Source: Raffaelea ambrosiae (Eukaryota; Ascomycota; Sordariomycetes; Ophiostomatales; Ophiostomataceae). From it: a DNA stretch of 64,000 nt. Position 1 is the stretch's first letter. Each line of letters begins with the position of its first letter. Shown in pieces: positions 12,587 to 23,570 of this stretch. The translations under genes were made by a program, and so were the position numbers. The stretch is taken from positions 684,872-748,871 of the forward strand of contig PCDI01000017.1 in NCBI GenBank assembly GCA_002778195.1, read 5' to 3'. Below the pieces are notes generated by a model. That model did not search any database and was not told the origin of the DNA. It saw only the letters and a program-made list of their open reading frames with translations.

Positions 12587-15500
12587 ATGGCCCAACAGGG
12601 CGCTGGCAATCCCGGCTGGCCCATTCCCTATGATGGCGCCAATGGATTTGGGTTGCCGTCGACTACTGACGACATGAATGGCTTCATCGACATGAACAGC
12701 ATCCACCCGCAGCAGCTCGACGTTTGGCCGCCGGCCGACGGCCTGAACAACGTCCCAGGTCTCAGCCATGGACTCGACCCGGCACACCAGAGTGCTCAGT
12801 TTGGTCTCGACAGCCACCAAGATTGGGCACAGTACCAGCTTCCACAACAAACCAGCCATTCACCTCAGCCGGGGTTTCCCAATTCCCAGGGCAACACGAG
12901 TGGTTTTGGACTGTCCGCGCCGACACAGAACTTTGGAACGCAGGCACCCGGATCTGTCGGCGACATGGCTTTTGGAAACCCAGCATATCCAACAGCGAAT
13001 GATCCTATGGCCCATATGCAGTTTCTGTCTAACCAAATCGGCAATGGCCAGCAGTGGCCCCCCCAGCAGCAGCCGCAACAGGCACAACGGCGCCAGCAAG
13101 CACCACAGCAGCATCAACAACATCTCATGATGCACACCTCCGGAGAGATGACGGGAGTCACGTATGCGGCGGCCTCACCCGTGCCGAATGTGCATTCACC
13201 TGCTCCAAGGCAAGCATCAACGACACCCGACTCATTCCAGGCTCAGGGCTGGCAAGGGCAAGGAAACCCACCCCACGCTCAGCATTTGATGCCACAGCAG
13301 TTGCAGCACATTCAGCAGCAACAAGCGCAACAACCAATATCAGCAGCGATGCGAACCCCGTCGCAGATTCAACTGCAACAACAGCAGCAGCAGCTGCTGT
13401 TGCAACAACAGCAAGCCCAGCAATTACACCAGCACCAACAAGGGTCGCCACCTCAGCATCAGGCCGTGGCTATATCACAGCCTCAGCAAGCGGCTCAGTT
13501 ACAACCGGTGCCACTGGCGCCTCAGGTGCAACAAGCTTCGCCTCCCGCGCCAGTAAAAGCCGCCAAACCAGCCAAAGTTACCAAGCCCAAGACTGCCAAA
13601 GTGTCGAAAGCTAAGCAGGTGGCCCAAGCCATGCAGGCTGCCCAGCAAGCCCAGCAGCAACTACAGCAGATGCAAGCAGGACAGCCAGGACATCCAGGAC
13701 AGCCAGGACAGCCAGGACAGCCAGGACAGCCCATGCCACTACATCAGCAACAACAAATGTTTGCTGCTCAGCAGATGCAGCAACCGCAACAGCCTCCCAC
13801 AAGCCGACAGCACGATCTGCCGCCGGCGATGCCTTCAAATGGCTGGACACCAAACCAACCTCTGGAATTTCCCGCCGGGCTTCCACTGGAACAGCAGCAA
13901 CATTTGGTTGCACAGCAGCCAGAGCAACTGCAAAGACAGCAGCAGCAGCATCAGCAACAGCAGCAGCATCAGCAGCAGCAGCAGCAGCAGCATCAGCAAC
14001 AACAGCAGCAGCAGCAACAACAACAACAGCAGCAGCAGCAACAGCAGCAACAGCAGCAACAGCAGCAACAGCAGCAAATTCGGATGCTTCAACAACGATA
14101 TCAGCAGCAGCAACAGCAGCCGCAGCAACAGCAGCCGCAGCAACAACCACAATTGCAGCCTGGGCAGCGACCTGTACAGCCGGCTCCAGCAGCCCAGCAA
14201 TTGCAGCAGATGCGGCAGTTGATTCAACCGCAACAACAGTGGGAACAGCAGCAGCAACAGCATGGTGGATTCGGCAATGGTGCGCAAGCGGCGGGGTCCA
14301 TACAGCCATCAGCAGCACTATTGGGTACCCAACCGAACCCAGCTTTTGCACAACCGTCCGGAGCCTCGACAACAGCTCTGAGGCCGTCTTCATTCTCTGT
14401 TACTCCACAGCCTACCCAGACCTCCCTCACCACGCAAGCCTCCGCGTCGTCTTATCGCCCGAAGCCTCTTAAGGCGGTCTCCAAGAAGGCATCTGCTGCT
14501 GATACCATGCCGAAGCCTATCTCACACTTGGTTAGCGCTGCGGACACGTTGGAGAGACAACAACTGTTCCCTGGTGCCTTGTTTTTGGCTCTCGGTAATA
14601 CCGTTGAGATTGAACCGCCATCGAGCACCGCAGAGCCAGCAATCCAACCCGATCCGCAGAAGCAGCTGGGCAGAAAGCATTTCCCTGGCCGCAAGACCGG
14701 CCTTCCGTGCGAGATCATTGCCGAATACGACCGTCTTGTGAGCTCTCAGCCGCCTGAGAAGAAGGAAGCTTTGATCATTGAGTTGCGGAGCAAGCTCAAG
14801 GCCTTGGGCAAGAGTACGTCTTTTGTTCACAGTCCAACTGGCATTCGAGACTTTCTATACTAATACCATACTTCTGTAGTTCTGCCGCCAAAGGTGTACA
14901 AATTTGTATCTTCGAATGACCAGGCAAAGAAGGCGACCAAGTCAACCACATCTGCAACTGCTATTGATTCTCCCGATAGTGACGAGGAGGAAGAGGAAGA
15001 AGTAGGCTCTTGCCATTTCTCGCATAATTCACAAACAAAAATAGAGAAGCTAGCTAACCACCGCTTTGTAACAGGTTCGCAGTGCTACGCGTCCAGAGGA
15101 TCCCGCAGATGCTGCTGCATGGGATGCCATTGGACATGTCCATGTGGAGAACAATGGTCCGTCAACGATCAAGCGGGCCGTCAAGAATTTTGGCGATTTC
15201 GTCAAAGGTATCTACGATGGTATCAAGGAAACGAAAGAGAAACTCAAAAAGGCCGAAGAACGCAACGCCAAAGAACAGATCGACGAGCTCAAGAAGTTGC
15301 TCTCTTTCAAGCAGGAACTTCTCTACCGGGCCGTGGATGCTGCTGATGAAAAGGGCCACGAGCAGGTACTGGAGAACTTGGGTGGCAATGGACCTCTGGT
15401 GGCCAATCTGGTGTCAGCCCTGCGAGACTGTGTAAACGCGGCCGATTTTAACGGCAAGCTGCCAAAGACTCTTCTTCGGTTTATGTCTCAGTTCACAACA

Positions 15501-17429
15501 GTGACCGACGAGATGCTGAACCAGAAGCTCAAGTTCGACAAGATCCAGAAACGGTTCATGGCCAAGGGTGATGACGAGGTCAAGGGGCTGGTCGGCGAGA
15601 TTGTGGCTAAGACGGTTCATAGCAAGCCTGAGCGGTCCGCTACCTCATCATCATCGACAGCAGCTTCTGATTCCGCGAGTAGCAAGGGGTCCAAGCCGAT
15701 GAGCAGAGTGCTTTCAGACTCGGCACCCTCCAAACGTCCACGGGAAGAGGACTCGGATTCGCGCTCGAGCAAGAAGATCGCCACCAACTCGATATCAGGC
15801 GGGCCACAGCCAGTCTCCAGACCTGCTACAATGAGGCCGACAGCAGGATCATCTTCGTCTGGCTCAACATCGACAACGACGCCCAAACCTTGGGCTGGCA
15901 CGGCTCTGCTACCTGGCAAGTCCCGGGTAGTCACAAAGCCTTCCTCTGCCAAATCCGAGACCAAGAGCGACACGTCAAGTTTTGCTAAATCAGATGGTGC
16001 TAAGGCTCATCATACAAATGGGGAGTCTGCAAAGGCTTCTTCTACCGCTTCTAGCACATTGTCTGCCAAGAAGGACACAACGGACTCGTCGTCCAAATCT
16101 GCGGGTGACGCAGCAAAGATCAAGAAAGTCGCTGCTGCCAAGGCAGCTGACTCTGCCTCCCTGGCCAGCCAATCCAAGCTGGGCATGTTGCTGGACGAGA
16201 TTTCGAAGCCCAAGGCCAAAAATACACCAGCCGCCGCTCCTACGCCAGACTCGTCTAATGAGGCCGCGTTGGCGGATGAGACGCCAGAGGAGCGCGCCAA
16301 GAGGCTTCGCAAGGAAAGCCGGAGAAAGTTGCGAGTGACGTGGAAGCTGGGCGACGAGCTTACGGAAGTACGCGTCTTCACCAAGGACAAGGACGAAGAC
16401 GAGGGCAGAGCTAATTACCTGCTCCGTGATGCCGGTGACGACCGCTCCGAAGGCTTGACACTCAAGCGCAGCCTCAAAAAGGGCGTCAGCCTTGACGAAG
16501 AAGATGACGATGAAGACAAGGACGGCGACGAAGACGAGCTGCCGTACCGGCCGTGGTTCGAGCCGTCGCTCGTGGACTTTTCAGTTATTCCCGCAGACAA
16601 GCGGGACAAGACGTACGCTACTCGTGGCGGCAACATGACAGTGCAGACGGGGGAGCAAAAGGTCATGGCCGAGCGGGAAAACACAGTACTCATGGCGATC
16701 TACACCGACCCGGCCGATATTCCGCCCACGCCCAAGTCGCCAGCGCACAGCCAATACGAGCCGTCGGCTGAGGCAATCAAGATTCCGCTGCCAGAGAGCA
16801 ACCCCAAGTTCCAGGAAATGCAGATCCGCTGGAACGAAGCGCGCACGATGGAGCCTGTCTGGGTGACATGGAATGCGATCCAGCGAGCGGAGGCACGCAA
16901 GCAGCAACAGGCCGGCGGCTCGGGCGCTACCACCTCTGCGCCATCTACCAATGCTGGTGCAGCAGGCAAGCTCGCTTCGGCAGCTCCTGTGTCGGGCGCC
17001 ATCTACTCGTTCAATGGCCCGAGAGCTGGCGAAGTTGTACATCTGCTGTCGTCAGACGTGGTGAAGAACTGGAAGGCAACGCCGTCTCTGCCGACACAAC
17101 GCAAAGCCGACTACTCAGATCCGGCGGTGCAGAGGAGCGCTGTCTTCCTGGAGGGTGTGTCTCAGCATCTCACGAACAAACCATTCCCTGCGACGGAGCC
17201 ACCCAGCTACATCACAGACCCCGAGCGGATCAAGGAGTGGTGGACTGGGTACAACCGGGAGAAGCAGCGCGCAGCAAATGCGGCCGGACAGCAGCAAGAC
17301 AACGCGGCCGCCTGGGCAGCCTACTATGCGCAGCTCAACCAGCAGCAGCAGCAGCCGCCGCAGCAGCCTGCCGTTCCTGGCGCCGACCAACAGCAGAACG
17401 CCTATGCTCAGTACATGAACGCATACTAC

Positions 17430-17460
<31 letters not shown>

Positions 17461-18029
17461 CGCAGGTGCAAGTGGGTCAGCAAAATGCGGGCGTTGCAGA
17501 TCCCAATGCACAGCTGAACGCTCTGTTGGCCACACTGGGTGGCACTGCACCTGTCCAGCCAACAGCCGCAGCACCGCAAAATGATCCACAGATGCAGGCC
17601 TTGCTGGCTTCTCTGGCCGGTGGTTCCTCTGGGGCAGCTCAGCAACAGCAGCAGCCGGCAGACCAGAACCAGGCCTACATGCTTGCGATGGCACAGTGGG
17701 CTGCCAGCCAGCAGCAGCAGCAGCAACAGCAGGCACAGCCAGATCAGTCTGCCATAGGTGGCTCTTCGTCTGTTCACAACAAGCAGCATCATCCGGACTC
17801 CCACAAGTCCGGTGGCAACAACGGCAACCGTGACGGACAGCTTGGACGGCATAGACGTGATCGTGAGCGGGATCGCGACCGGGAGCGGGACCGTGGAGAC
17901 CGCGACGACTCTTCGACACCTCAGCACCTGCGCGGCATCAACCGGGCACTCATTGGCACCAAAGCATGCGTGTTTTGGGCCAGCGGCAAGTGTGCCAAGG
18001 GGGACAAGTGCACGTTCCGGCACGACTAA
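12587..18029 (+). CDS. Q-rich TFIIS-N-like / PP1-docking / CCCH zinc finger protein (PNUTS/Ppn1-like)
   Basis: Exons 12587-14813, 14880-15001 and 15075-18029 join in frame to 1767 residues; intron 1 has a textbook TACTAAT branch site. Residues 1-700 are Gln/Pro-rich, with a PGQ tandem repeat and a polyglutamine tract near 449-497. Residues about 840-960 are helical, with a stretch (LPKTLLRFMSQFTTVTDEML...) resembling the TFIIS N-terminal-type bundle of PNUTS. RVTW at 1203-1206 fits the RVx[FW] motif that docks protein phosphatase 1. The C-terminus has an Arg/Asp/Glu repeat and then C1748-x7-C-x5-C-x3-H, a single CCCH finger. TFIIS-N, then a V-x-W PP1 motif, then a C-terminal CCCH finger is the order in human PNUTS; fission-yeast Ppn1 is its relative in the cleavage/polyadenylation phosphatase module. 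I infer a nuclear PP1 regulator acting on Pol II termination. The orthology is likely but not proved. Confidence 0.75.
13679..13733 (+). repeat. 9-bp in-frame tandem repeat (Pro-Gly-Gln units)
   Basis: Near-perfect CAGGACAGC-type units code a collagen-like run of Gly-Gln/His-Pro inside the Q-rich part of the PNUTS-like protein. The in-frame unit suggests length variation between strains. Confidence 0.9.
13936..14079 (+). repeat. CAG/CAA polyglutamine-coding tract
   Basis: A long interrupted run of CAG and CAA codons with a few CAT (His) codons, in frame within the PNUTS-like gene. Mixed CAG/CAA use slows slippage compared with pure CAG. It generates antisense leucine-rich and alanine-rich shadow frames that are not genes. 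Confidence 0.95.
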
Positions 18030-19269
18030 AGATTTGTTGTGCTGCGGAGGCATGCTTGTTTGCCCTTCAATTTCTTTTCTTTTGTTTAACTTTCTGTATT
18101 ATTTGATTTGTCTTGTCTGTCTACCTATGGGGTGTATGTCATAGTCCGGTGTTTCGCGGGGTGGGTGTGTATATGCGTTCAAAGCCACGCAAAGCATCAT
18201 CATCTGTTTTTTCCACAATATGGGGTTCGCGCGGCATGCATTCTTGTGTACTCTGGGGATTTTTTTGTGTGTTCTGTTTTCTTTTCATGGAGAGCCTCAG
18301 CTGTGCATGGTTTTCATGGATTTGCAAATGGCGAAGAGATGCAGGTTCTGGTTTACAAGGTGGTGGGAGACTACGGCGCGAGTTTTCTGAGAGGTCTGTC
18401 GGGATGAGGTATACAGTGTATAATAGGGCTAGTTACGTGAGGCGTGCATTGCAATAAAAGATACAGGACGACCCCCTAAACGTTGTCTGGCAAGCTTCTT
18501 CGTTTCCATGTTCATGACCAGGCAGGTACGGTGTAGATATCCGTGCTGCCCATCAAAGCAGTCGGGTTGCCAGTGACGACTTGTAAGTAAGATGGGCGTT
18601 CATCTCATTGGGCAGGCGCGGATGGCTGTCTTGTGGGAAGACCTGGGAGGCAGCAGGCAGCCTTTCCCCCCGCAGGGGATTGGGCGACCACACAGCGCTA
18701 AGGAATTACCTACGAGTACACACGCTGTAACGCTATAGTCTGGATGAACCAGCCAGTCAGCGTCCAGGCATTAATTCTAGTTGCCGCATAGACTGCATAG
18801 TACTCGGTAGAATAATCGCCACCCAGTAAAGAAAAAACTCGGTTGAATCGGCCGATTTCGCACACACCCCCATCAAGGTGGGATTTTAAACCAGGAAAAA
18901 ATAGACTCCCCCCAGTCGCCATACCAAACGCATTCGATTTCAAAGCAACAACAAAAAACAAAGTGGACTTGCTCGCCGAAACGGACGACAACTCTGACTG
19001 GCAATGTCTGACGCGACCTGACCTTTTCCTCCTCTCGAGACTGGTCGCTGCGAACCACTACGCACTGCAGACAAAACGACACACGAGAGAGAATGCGCTG
19101 AAGTCAGACAGGTCTAGCCACTGCTAGTTCCTGCTAGTTACTGCTGAACACTACCTCTTTTCCTCAGCCTCGACTGAAAGTCAACCTCCCCCCTCCTTTA
19201 CTTCGACCACTTACTTGGGCACTGAACGCGGACTTTCTCCTCGTCTTTCTTCCCCCCCCCTCCCTCACA
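18030..19269. other. Intergenic region between the PNUTS-like gene and NAR1
   Basis: The 3' flank of the PNUTS-like gene is T-rich to about 18450. The rest, to 19269, is the promoter and leader of NAR1, ending in a CT-rich stretch and a C-run just before the start codon. No further exon was seen. Confidence 0.5.
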
Positions 19270-21591
19270 ATGAGTGCCATCCTTTCCGTCGACGACCTCA
19301 ACGACTTTATCACGCCGGGCGTCGCCTGCATCAAGCCCGTCGAGACGCTCCCACCCGCCAATGGCCCGCCCACGCCGCCATCCACGACCGACGGCAGCGA
19401 GTTTGAGGTGATCCGCGATGGTACGCCGGCAGCGGCAGCGGCAGCGGGGTCCAATGCCGGGCCCGCCCAGATCTCTCTGACCGACTGTCTCGCCTGCTCG
19501 GGGTGCGTCACGTCGGCCGAGGCGGTGCTGGTGAGTCTGCAGAGCCATGCGGAGGTGCTGCGGACGCTGGACGTGGCGCCGGGCCTGGTGCCCCGCGTAG
19601 ACGGCCCGGACGGAAACCCAACGGGGAGCGCAACAGTGTCCGTCTCTGACCCGGACGATACGGTGGACTTGACCGACACAGCTTCCGTGGAGCCCCCCCC
19701 AGCTGCCCCCCTCCTCTACGTCGCCAGCGTGGCCCCCCAGACACGGGCGAACCTCGCGGCGGCCTGCGGCGGCGGCGTGACCGCGCGCCAGGCCGGGTAC
19801 ATGCTGGACCATCTGCTGGCCGGGCCGGCCGGCCTGCGCGCGGGCGGCGCCTTTGGCAACGGCTTCACCTGGGTGGTGGACACGAACGCGGCGCGGGAGG
19901 CGACTCTGGTGTTGGGGGCCGACGAGGCTTTGGGGCGGCAGACCGAGGGTCAGGCAGGAGGACAAGACTTGACCTCTGCCACCTCCTCCGCCTCCGCCTC
20001 CAAACCCCTCCTGGCCTCGTCCTGCCCCGGCTGGGTCTGCTATGCCGAGAAGACCCACCCGCACGTGCTCGGCCACCTCTCGCGCGTCAAGTCTCCGCAG
20101 GCCTTGACGGGCACGCTGCTCAAGACGACGCTGAGCCAGACGCTGGGCATCGCGCCCGACCGCATCTGGCACGTGGCCGTGATGCCGTGCTTTGACAAGA
20201 AGCTGGAGGCGAGCCGAGAAGAACTGACCAGCGCGGCGTGGACGGCCCCGAAGGAGAAGAGCAGCTGCGACGGGACCTGTGGGAAGCACAAGCACGAGGA
20301 GAAGGAGGGCGAGAAAGACGGCCACAAAGAAGACGGCCACAAAGACGGCCACAAAGACGGCCACAAAGACGGCCACAAAACAGGGGACCACAAAAAGGGC
20401 GGCTGCAGCAGCGACGCCCACGCTGCCAAGGTCCGCGACGTCGACTGCGTCATCACCAGCAAGGAGATCCTCATGCTCTGTGCGTCGAGAGGGATCGACT
20501 TTTTCAGTCTGCCCAAAACTCCTCTATTTGCTACTCCTACCCACACTACTGCTCCTGCTACGACCACAATTCCACGCATCCCCTTCCCCGACCCTGTGCT
20601 CGACAAGTTCTTGTTCCCCGCATACCACCACCGTCGGGGCGCACCCCCTCCTGCCGCCGGCACCTCCGGCGGCAACCTCTACTTCGTCCTCCAGTCCGTC
20701 CTCGCCCAGCACCCCGGCGCCGTCCTCCACACCACCCGCGGCCGCAATGTCGACGTCGTCGAGTACGCCGTCGCCGCCGGCCCCGACGCCCACGCGCCCA
20801 TCCTCTTCAAGGCGGCCCGCTACTACGGCTTCCGCAACATCCAGAACCTCGTGCGCCGGCTCAAGCCGGCGCGGCCGTCGCGACTGCCAGGAGGACGCAT
20901 GGCCGCCGCCGCAGGAGGAGGAGGAGGAGGAGGAGCTGTACGAAGACCGGTGGCCACGGGCGGCAAGGCCGTGTCTGCCAAGAAGGCGGCGTCCGGCGCT
21001 GGTGCGGCCGGCGCTGGCCTGGACTTTGCCTATGTCGAGGTGATGGCGTGTCCGGGCGGGTGCACCAACGGCGGCGGACAGGTGAAGGTGGACGATCCGC
21101 TGGTGCTGGAACGGCAAGGGCCGGCCCTGGGGTTGTCGGCCGCGGCAGCCGCCACCAACACCAAAAGCACCACCAACGGCGCCAGCAAGCTCGGCCCCCA
21201 AGAGCAGAAGCAATGGCTGGCCCAGATCGACGAGGCCTACTTTTCCGCCGAAGACGAGGCCGAGTCGGACCGCGAGGATGGCACGGACGCCACGGACGCC
21301 ATGGACCTGGATGGTGTCCACACCAGCCAAGTGTCGTCGTCGTCGCCGCCGCCGCCACCGTCCGACTTGATCGACGGCATCAGCCCGTCGCATGTCCGGG
21401 CGACGCTGGCGCACTGGGCTGCGTTGACCGGGTTTGACCTGCAGCGGCTGGCGTACACGAGCTTCCGGGAGGTGGTGAGCGACATTGGCAAGAGCGGCGG
21501 CCGCAGCGGCAGCAACGGCGCGTCCAAAGGTGGCGAGCTGACCACGGAGCGGGTGGTGCAGCTAGCCGGCAAGATTGGCGGCGGGTGGTGA
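19270..21591 (+). CDS. nar1: Cytosolic Fe-S cluster assembly factor NAR1
   Basis: Iron-hydrogenase-like protein of the CIA machinery, which with Cia1/Cia2/Met18 loads Fe-S clusters onto cytosolic and nuclear apoproteins. Single exon, 773 residues. The start MSAILSVDDLNDFITPG is the family N-terminus. Cys20, Cys73, Cys76 and Cys79 (DCLACSGC) form the N-terminal cluster site. Cys252 (SSCPGWV), Cys307 (MPCFDKK), Cys594 and Cys598 (MACPGGC) form the H-cluster-like site. It is longer than typical fungal NAR1 (about 550-600 residues) because of low-complexity insertions. The most striking lies after Cys307, at about residues 335-385: Lys/His/Asp-rich with tandem GHKD units. Ala/Ser-rich loops also occur near 240, 540 and 600. 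All eight cluster cysteines are present, so it should be functional. Confidence 0.96.
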   Translation: MSAILSVDDLNDFITPGVACIKPVETLPPANGPPTPPSTTDGSEFEVIRDGTPAAAAAAGSNAGPAQISLTDCLACSGCVTSAEAVLVSLQSHAEVLRTLDVAPGLVPRVDGPDGNPTGSATVSVSDPDDTVDLTDTASVEPPPAAPLLYVASVAPQTRANLAAACGGGVTARQAGYMLDHLLAGPAGLRAGGAFGNGFTWVVDTNAAREATLVLGADEALGRQTEGQAGGQDLTSATSSASASKPLLASSCPGWVCYAEKTHPHVLGHLSRVKSPQALTGTLLKTTLSQTLGIAPDRIWHVAVMPCFDKKLEASREELTSAAWTAPKEKSSCDGTCGKHKHEEKEGEKDGHKEDGHKDGHKDGHKDGHKTGDHKKGGCSSDAHAAKVRDVDCVITSKEILMLCASRGIDFFSLPKTPLFATPTHTTAPATTTIPRIPFPDPVLDKFLFPAYHHRRGAPPPAAGTSGGNLYFVLQSVLAQHPGAVLHTTRGRNVDVVEYAVAAGPDAHAPILFKAARYYGFRNIQNLVRRLKPARPSRLPGGRMAAAAGGGGGGGAVRRPVATGGKAVSAKKAASGAGAAGAGLDFAYVEVMACPGGCTNGGGQVKVDDPLVLERQGPALGLSAAAAATNTKSTTNGASKLGPQEQKQWLAQIDEAYFSAEDEAESDREDGTDATDAMDLDGVHTSQVSSSSPPPPPSDLIDGISPSHVRATLAHWAALTGFDLQRLAYTSFREVVSDIGKSGGRSGSNGASKGGELTTERVVQLAGKIGGGW
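20313..20380 (+). repeat. 12-bp in-frame tandem repeat GACGGCCACAAA (Asp-Gly-His-Lys)
   Basis: About five units, one extended by an extra codon, code a DGHK run inside NAR1. The repeat is in frame and preserves the open reading frame. Confidence 0.93.
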
Positions 21592-21594
21592 TAT

Positions 21595-21645
21595 GAGAGA
21601 GCAAGAGAGAGAGAGAGAGAGACAGAGACAGACAGAGAGAGAGAC
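21595..21645 (+). repeat. GA-rich simple repeat 3' of NAR1
   Basis: GAGA/GACA-rich purine tract immediately after the NAR1 stop codon, so it probably lies in the 3' UTR. Confidence 0.85.
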
Positions 21646-21990
21646 GGCGAGAAAGGCAATGGCGAGAACAACACGGCATACATTATACCAGGGTTTTTTT
21701 TTAGACAATGCATATGGGGGAGATAGCTTCTTTTGATCTTGGTCACTTTTTGGTTTGGCGTTGGGTGGTCCAGGATGGTCCAGAACGGTCCAGAGTCTCA
21801 TAAAAAAAAAACACTCATACAGGAAGGCGTTCTTTGGTTTGGGTCTTTTTTTGTCCTTCCCTTGTCCCTTGTCCCTCGTAGAGGTCAGTTTTTGGTAGAA
21901 GAGGAAGCCAATTTTCTTTCACAAGGAAATGTGAACGTTTGCATTGGTGGTTTTTTTATTTTTTGTGCGTTTTTCTGTAATGTCCTCTTT

Positions 21991-22050
21991 TGCCCAATTG
22001 TGCCATTTGCCAATTGTGCCAGTTGCCAGTTGTGCCATTTGCCAGTTGTC
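21991..22050 (+). repeat. Short imperfect tandem duplication (TGCCATTTGCCA-type)
   Basis: Units of about 12 bp (TGCCATTTGCCA, TTGTGCCAGTTGCCA and variants) recur head to tail for about 60 bp between two convergent genes. Confidence 0.8.
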
Positions 22051-22160
22051 GTGTGAATGTCAGGTCATTGTTCTCGTTTTTCTCGTCTCTCGTCCCCAAG
22101 GGCCTCAGGAGAGTTCTTCGTATATTTCCTCTTTTTGAGTCTCTTGGTCTTCTGTATATT

Positions 22161-22175
22161 CCCCCCCCCCCCCCC
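22161..22175 (+). repeat. Poly-C run (15 C)
   Basis: Homopolymer about 55 bp beyond the stop codon of the minus-strand SUZ gene, so its transcript strand would carry a G15 run in the 3' UTR. Length in the assembly may be inaccurate. Confidence 0.85.
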
Positions 22176-22229
22176 TTCCTCCTCCCCTCGCCAGCTGCTC
22201 TCCTTCACCACACGTTCGCACCACCTTCC

Positions 22230-22503
22230 TCAGCCGCCTCGTCGAGCGAACCCAAACCCACCGCGGCCGCTGCCGTCAGGTCCCCGCGGTGCCCGGATCA
22301 CATACTCGTCTTCACGGGGCGTGCCGGACCGGCTCGACAGCGGGGAGGCTTCGTTGCTGCCACTCGTGGTGGTGGTGGTCTGTGTGTTGCTGCTGCTGCC
22401 GCTGCTGCTGTTGTAGTTGTTTCTCCGGCCGAAACTGGTGTTGCCGGCAGCGGAGTTGCTGCCCGGCTTGGGCGTGTAGTTGGGGTCGTAGAGCTCGCGT
22501 GTG

Positions 22504-22537
<34 letters not shown>

Positions 22538-23508
22538 TGCCATAGGCTGCGGGTGCGCCTCCGGGGTAGGGTGCGATGTTGTAGTAGGTGTTCTGTGGCG
22601 GCGGTCTCCGGCTGTAGGTGCTGTCGTAGGACAGTGGCTGTCGGCTGTAGGCGTTGTCGTAGGGCAGTGGCTGTCGGTTGTAGGCGCTGTCGTAGGGCTG
22701 CGGCGGCGGGTGAGCGGAGGCATCATACTGCTGTTGCTGGTGCCGGCTGAAGGTGGCATCGTACTGCTGCTGCTGGCGATTGAAGGCCGCATCGTACGGC
22801 GGCTGGTGCCGATTGAAAGCAGCATCGTATTGTTGCTGTTGCTGCTGCTGCTGCTGTCGGCTGTAGGTGTTGTAGTGATCTCTGTCCCCGCCTCGGTAGC
22901 CACCTCCGCCGCCCCGGCCGCCCCGGCCCCGGCCCCGGCTGTTGCTGTTGTTGTTGTTGTTGCTGTTGTTGCTGGCGTGGTGCTGTGACGAGGAGGAGTG
23001 GTACGGCGGCGTGTGGGTGCCGCCTGTCTGGGCTGGCGACCCTTGCCGGGACCCGGCGCCCGACCCCGACGCCGCACCGGACGGTGGTGTCTGGGTCCGG
23101 TGGTTCTGCGGCGTCTTGCCCTGGCTGTTGTGCGCCTGTGTCTGCTGGGCCTTGGCCGGGATCGGCTCGCCAAAGATCTTGGCCCGCGCCTCCTCATACT
23201 TGCGCTGCTTCTCCTCCAGCTCGCGCTGTTGCCGCTGCCGGATCTGCTCCGGCGTCTGCTGTCGGCGCGCCGCCTCGGCCGCCGCTTCCGCCTCGGCTTC
23301 GGCTGCATCGTCGCGGATCGTCAGCTGCTCGAGCCCCGTGACCGGGTCGCGGCGCTTGATTACCCGCGGCGCCGGCTTGCGGCTGAGGACTTTCATGGCG
23401 GGCCGGAAGCCGGGGGCGATGCTGGCCGGCAGGCTGTTGTTGTTGCTGTTGGTCGTGTTGGCATTGGTGGTGGCGGCAAGGAGGTGGTAGTCCGGTTCAG
23501 GCTCGTCA
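22230..23508 (-). CDS. SUZ-domain RNA-binding protein (5' exon lost in gap)
   Basis: Minus-strand last exon of a fungal SUZ-domain gene. It begins after an acceptor at 23509-23511, with a GCTAAC branch site upstream, and ends at 22230. The conserved core reads KVLSRKPAPRVIKRRDPVTGLEQL, followed by a Glu/Arg helix ending in ARAKIFGEP, the SUZ signature that binds RNA. Then come an Arg/Gly-rich block (GRGRGGRGGGGGYRGG) and a Gln/Tyr repeat region in which YDxxxxR-type units recur about seven times. The C-terminus is again RGG-like. An in-frame ATG at 23396 exists, but the frame continues upstream through PDYHLLAA, the position where homologues read FHFLAA, so it is not the true start. The first exon, expected to be short, should lie in the 210-N gap or just beyond; nothing matching is visible right of the gap. 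Confidence 0.85.
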
Positions 23509-23570
23509 CTGGAAGGCTCGTGTTAGCAGAAAAAAAAAAGACAGACAGAAAAAGACACATGCTTCAGGGG

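Larger units (their letters stand above)
21592..22229. other. Intergenic 3' region between convergent genes, repeat-rich
   Basis: NAR1 and the SUZ gene converge here. The interval holds a GA-rich tract (about 21595-21645), a TGCCA/TTGCC-rich internal duplication (21991-22050) and a run of 15 C (22161-22175). No exon was seen. Confidence 0.6.

Noticed and set aside
13930..14080. Regular repeat that could be mistaken for a CRISPR-like array
   Set aside because: It is an in-frame CAG/CAA codon run with no spacers, in a eukaryotic genome.
13611..14393. Alanine/valine-rich and leucine-rich antisense frames over the polyQ tract
   Set aside because: Direct products of CAG/CAA repeats on the other strand.
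20238..21437. Arg/Pro-rich frames overlapping NAR1 and its antisense
   Set aside because: Frame-shifted readings of GC-rich NAR1 sequence; NAR1 cysteines are all in the main frame.
22298..23308. 336-codon second minus frame over the SUZ gene
   Set aside because: Arg/Thr/Pro-rich shadow frame without the SUZ signature.
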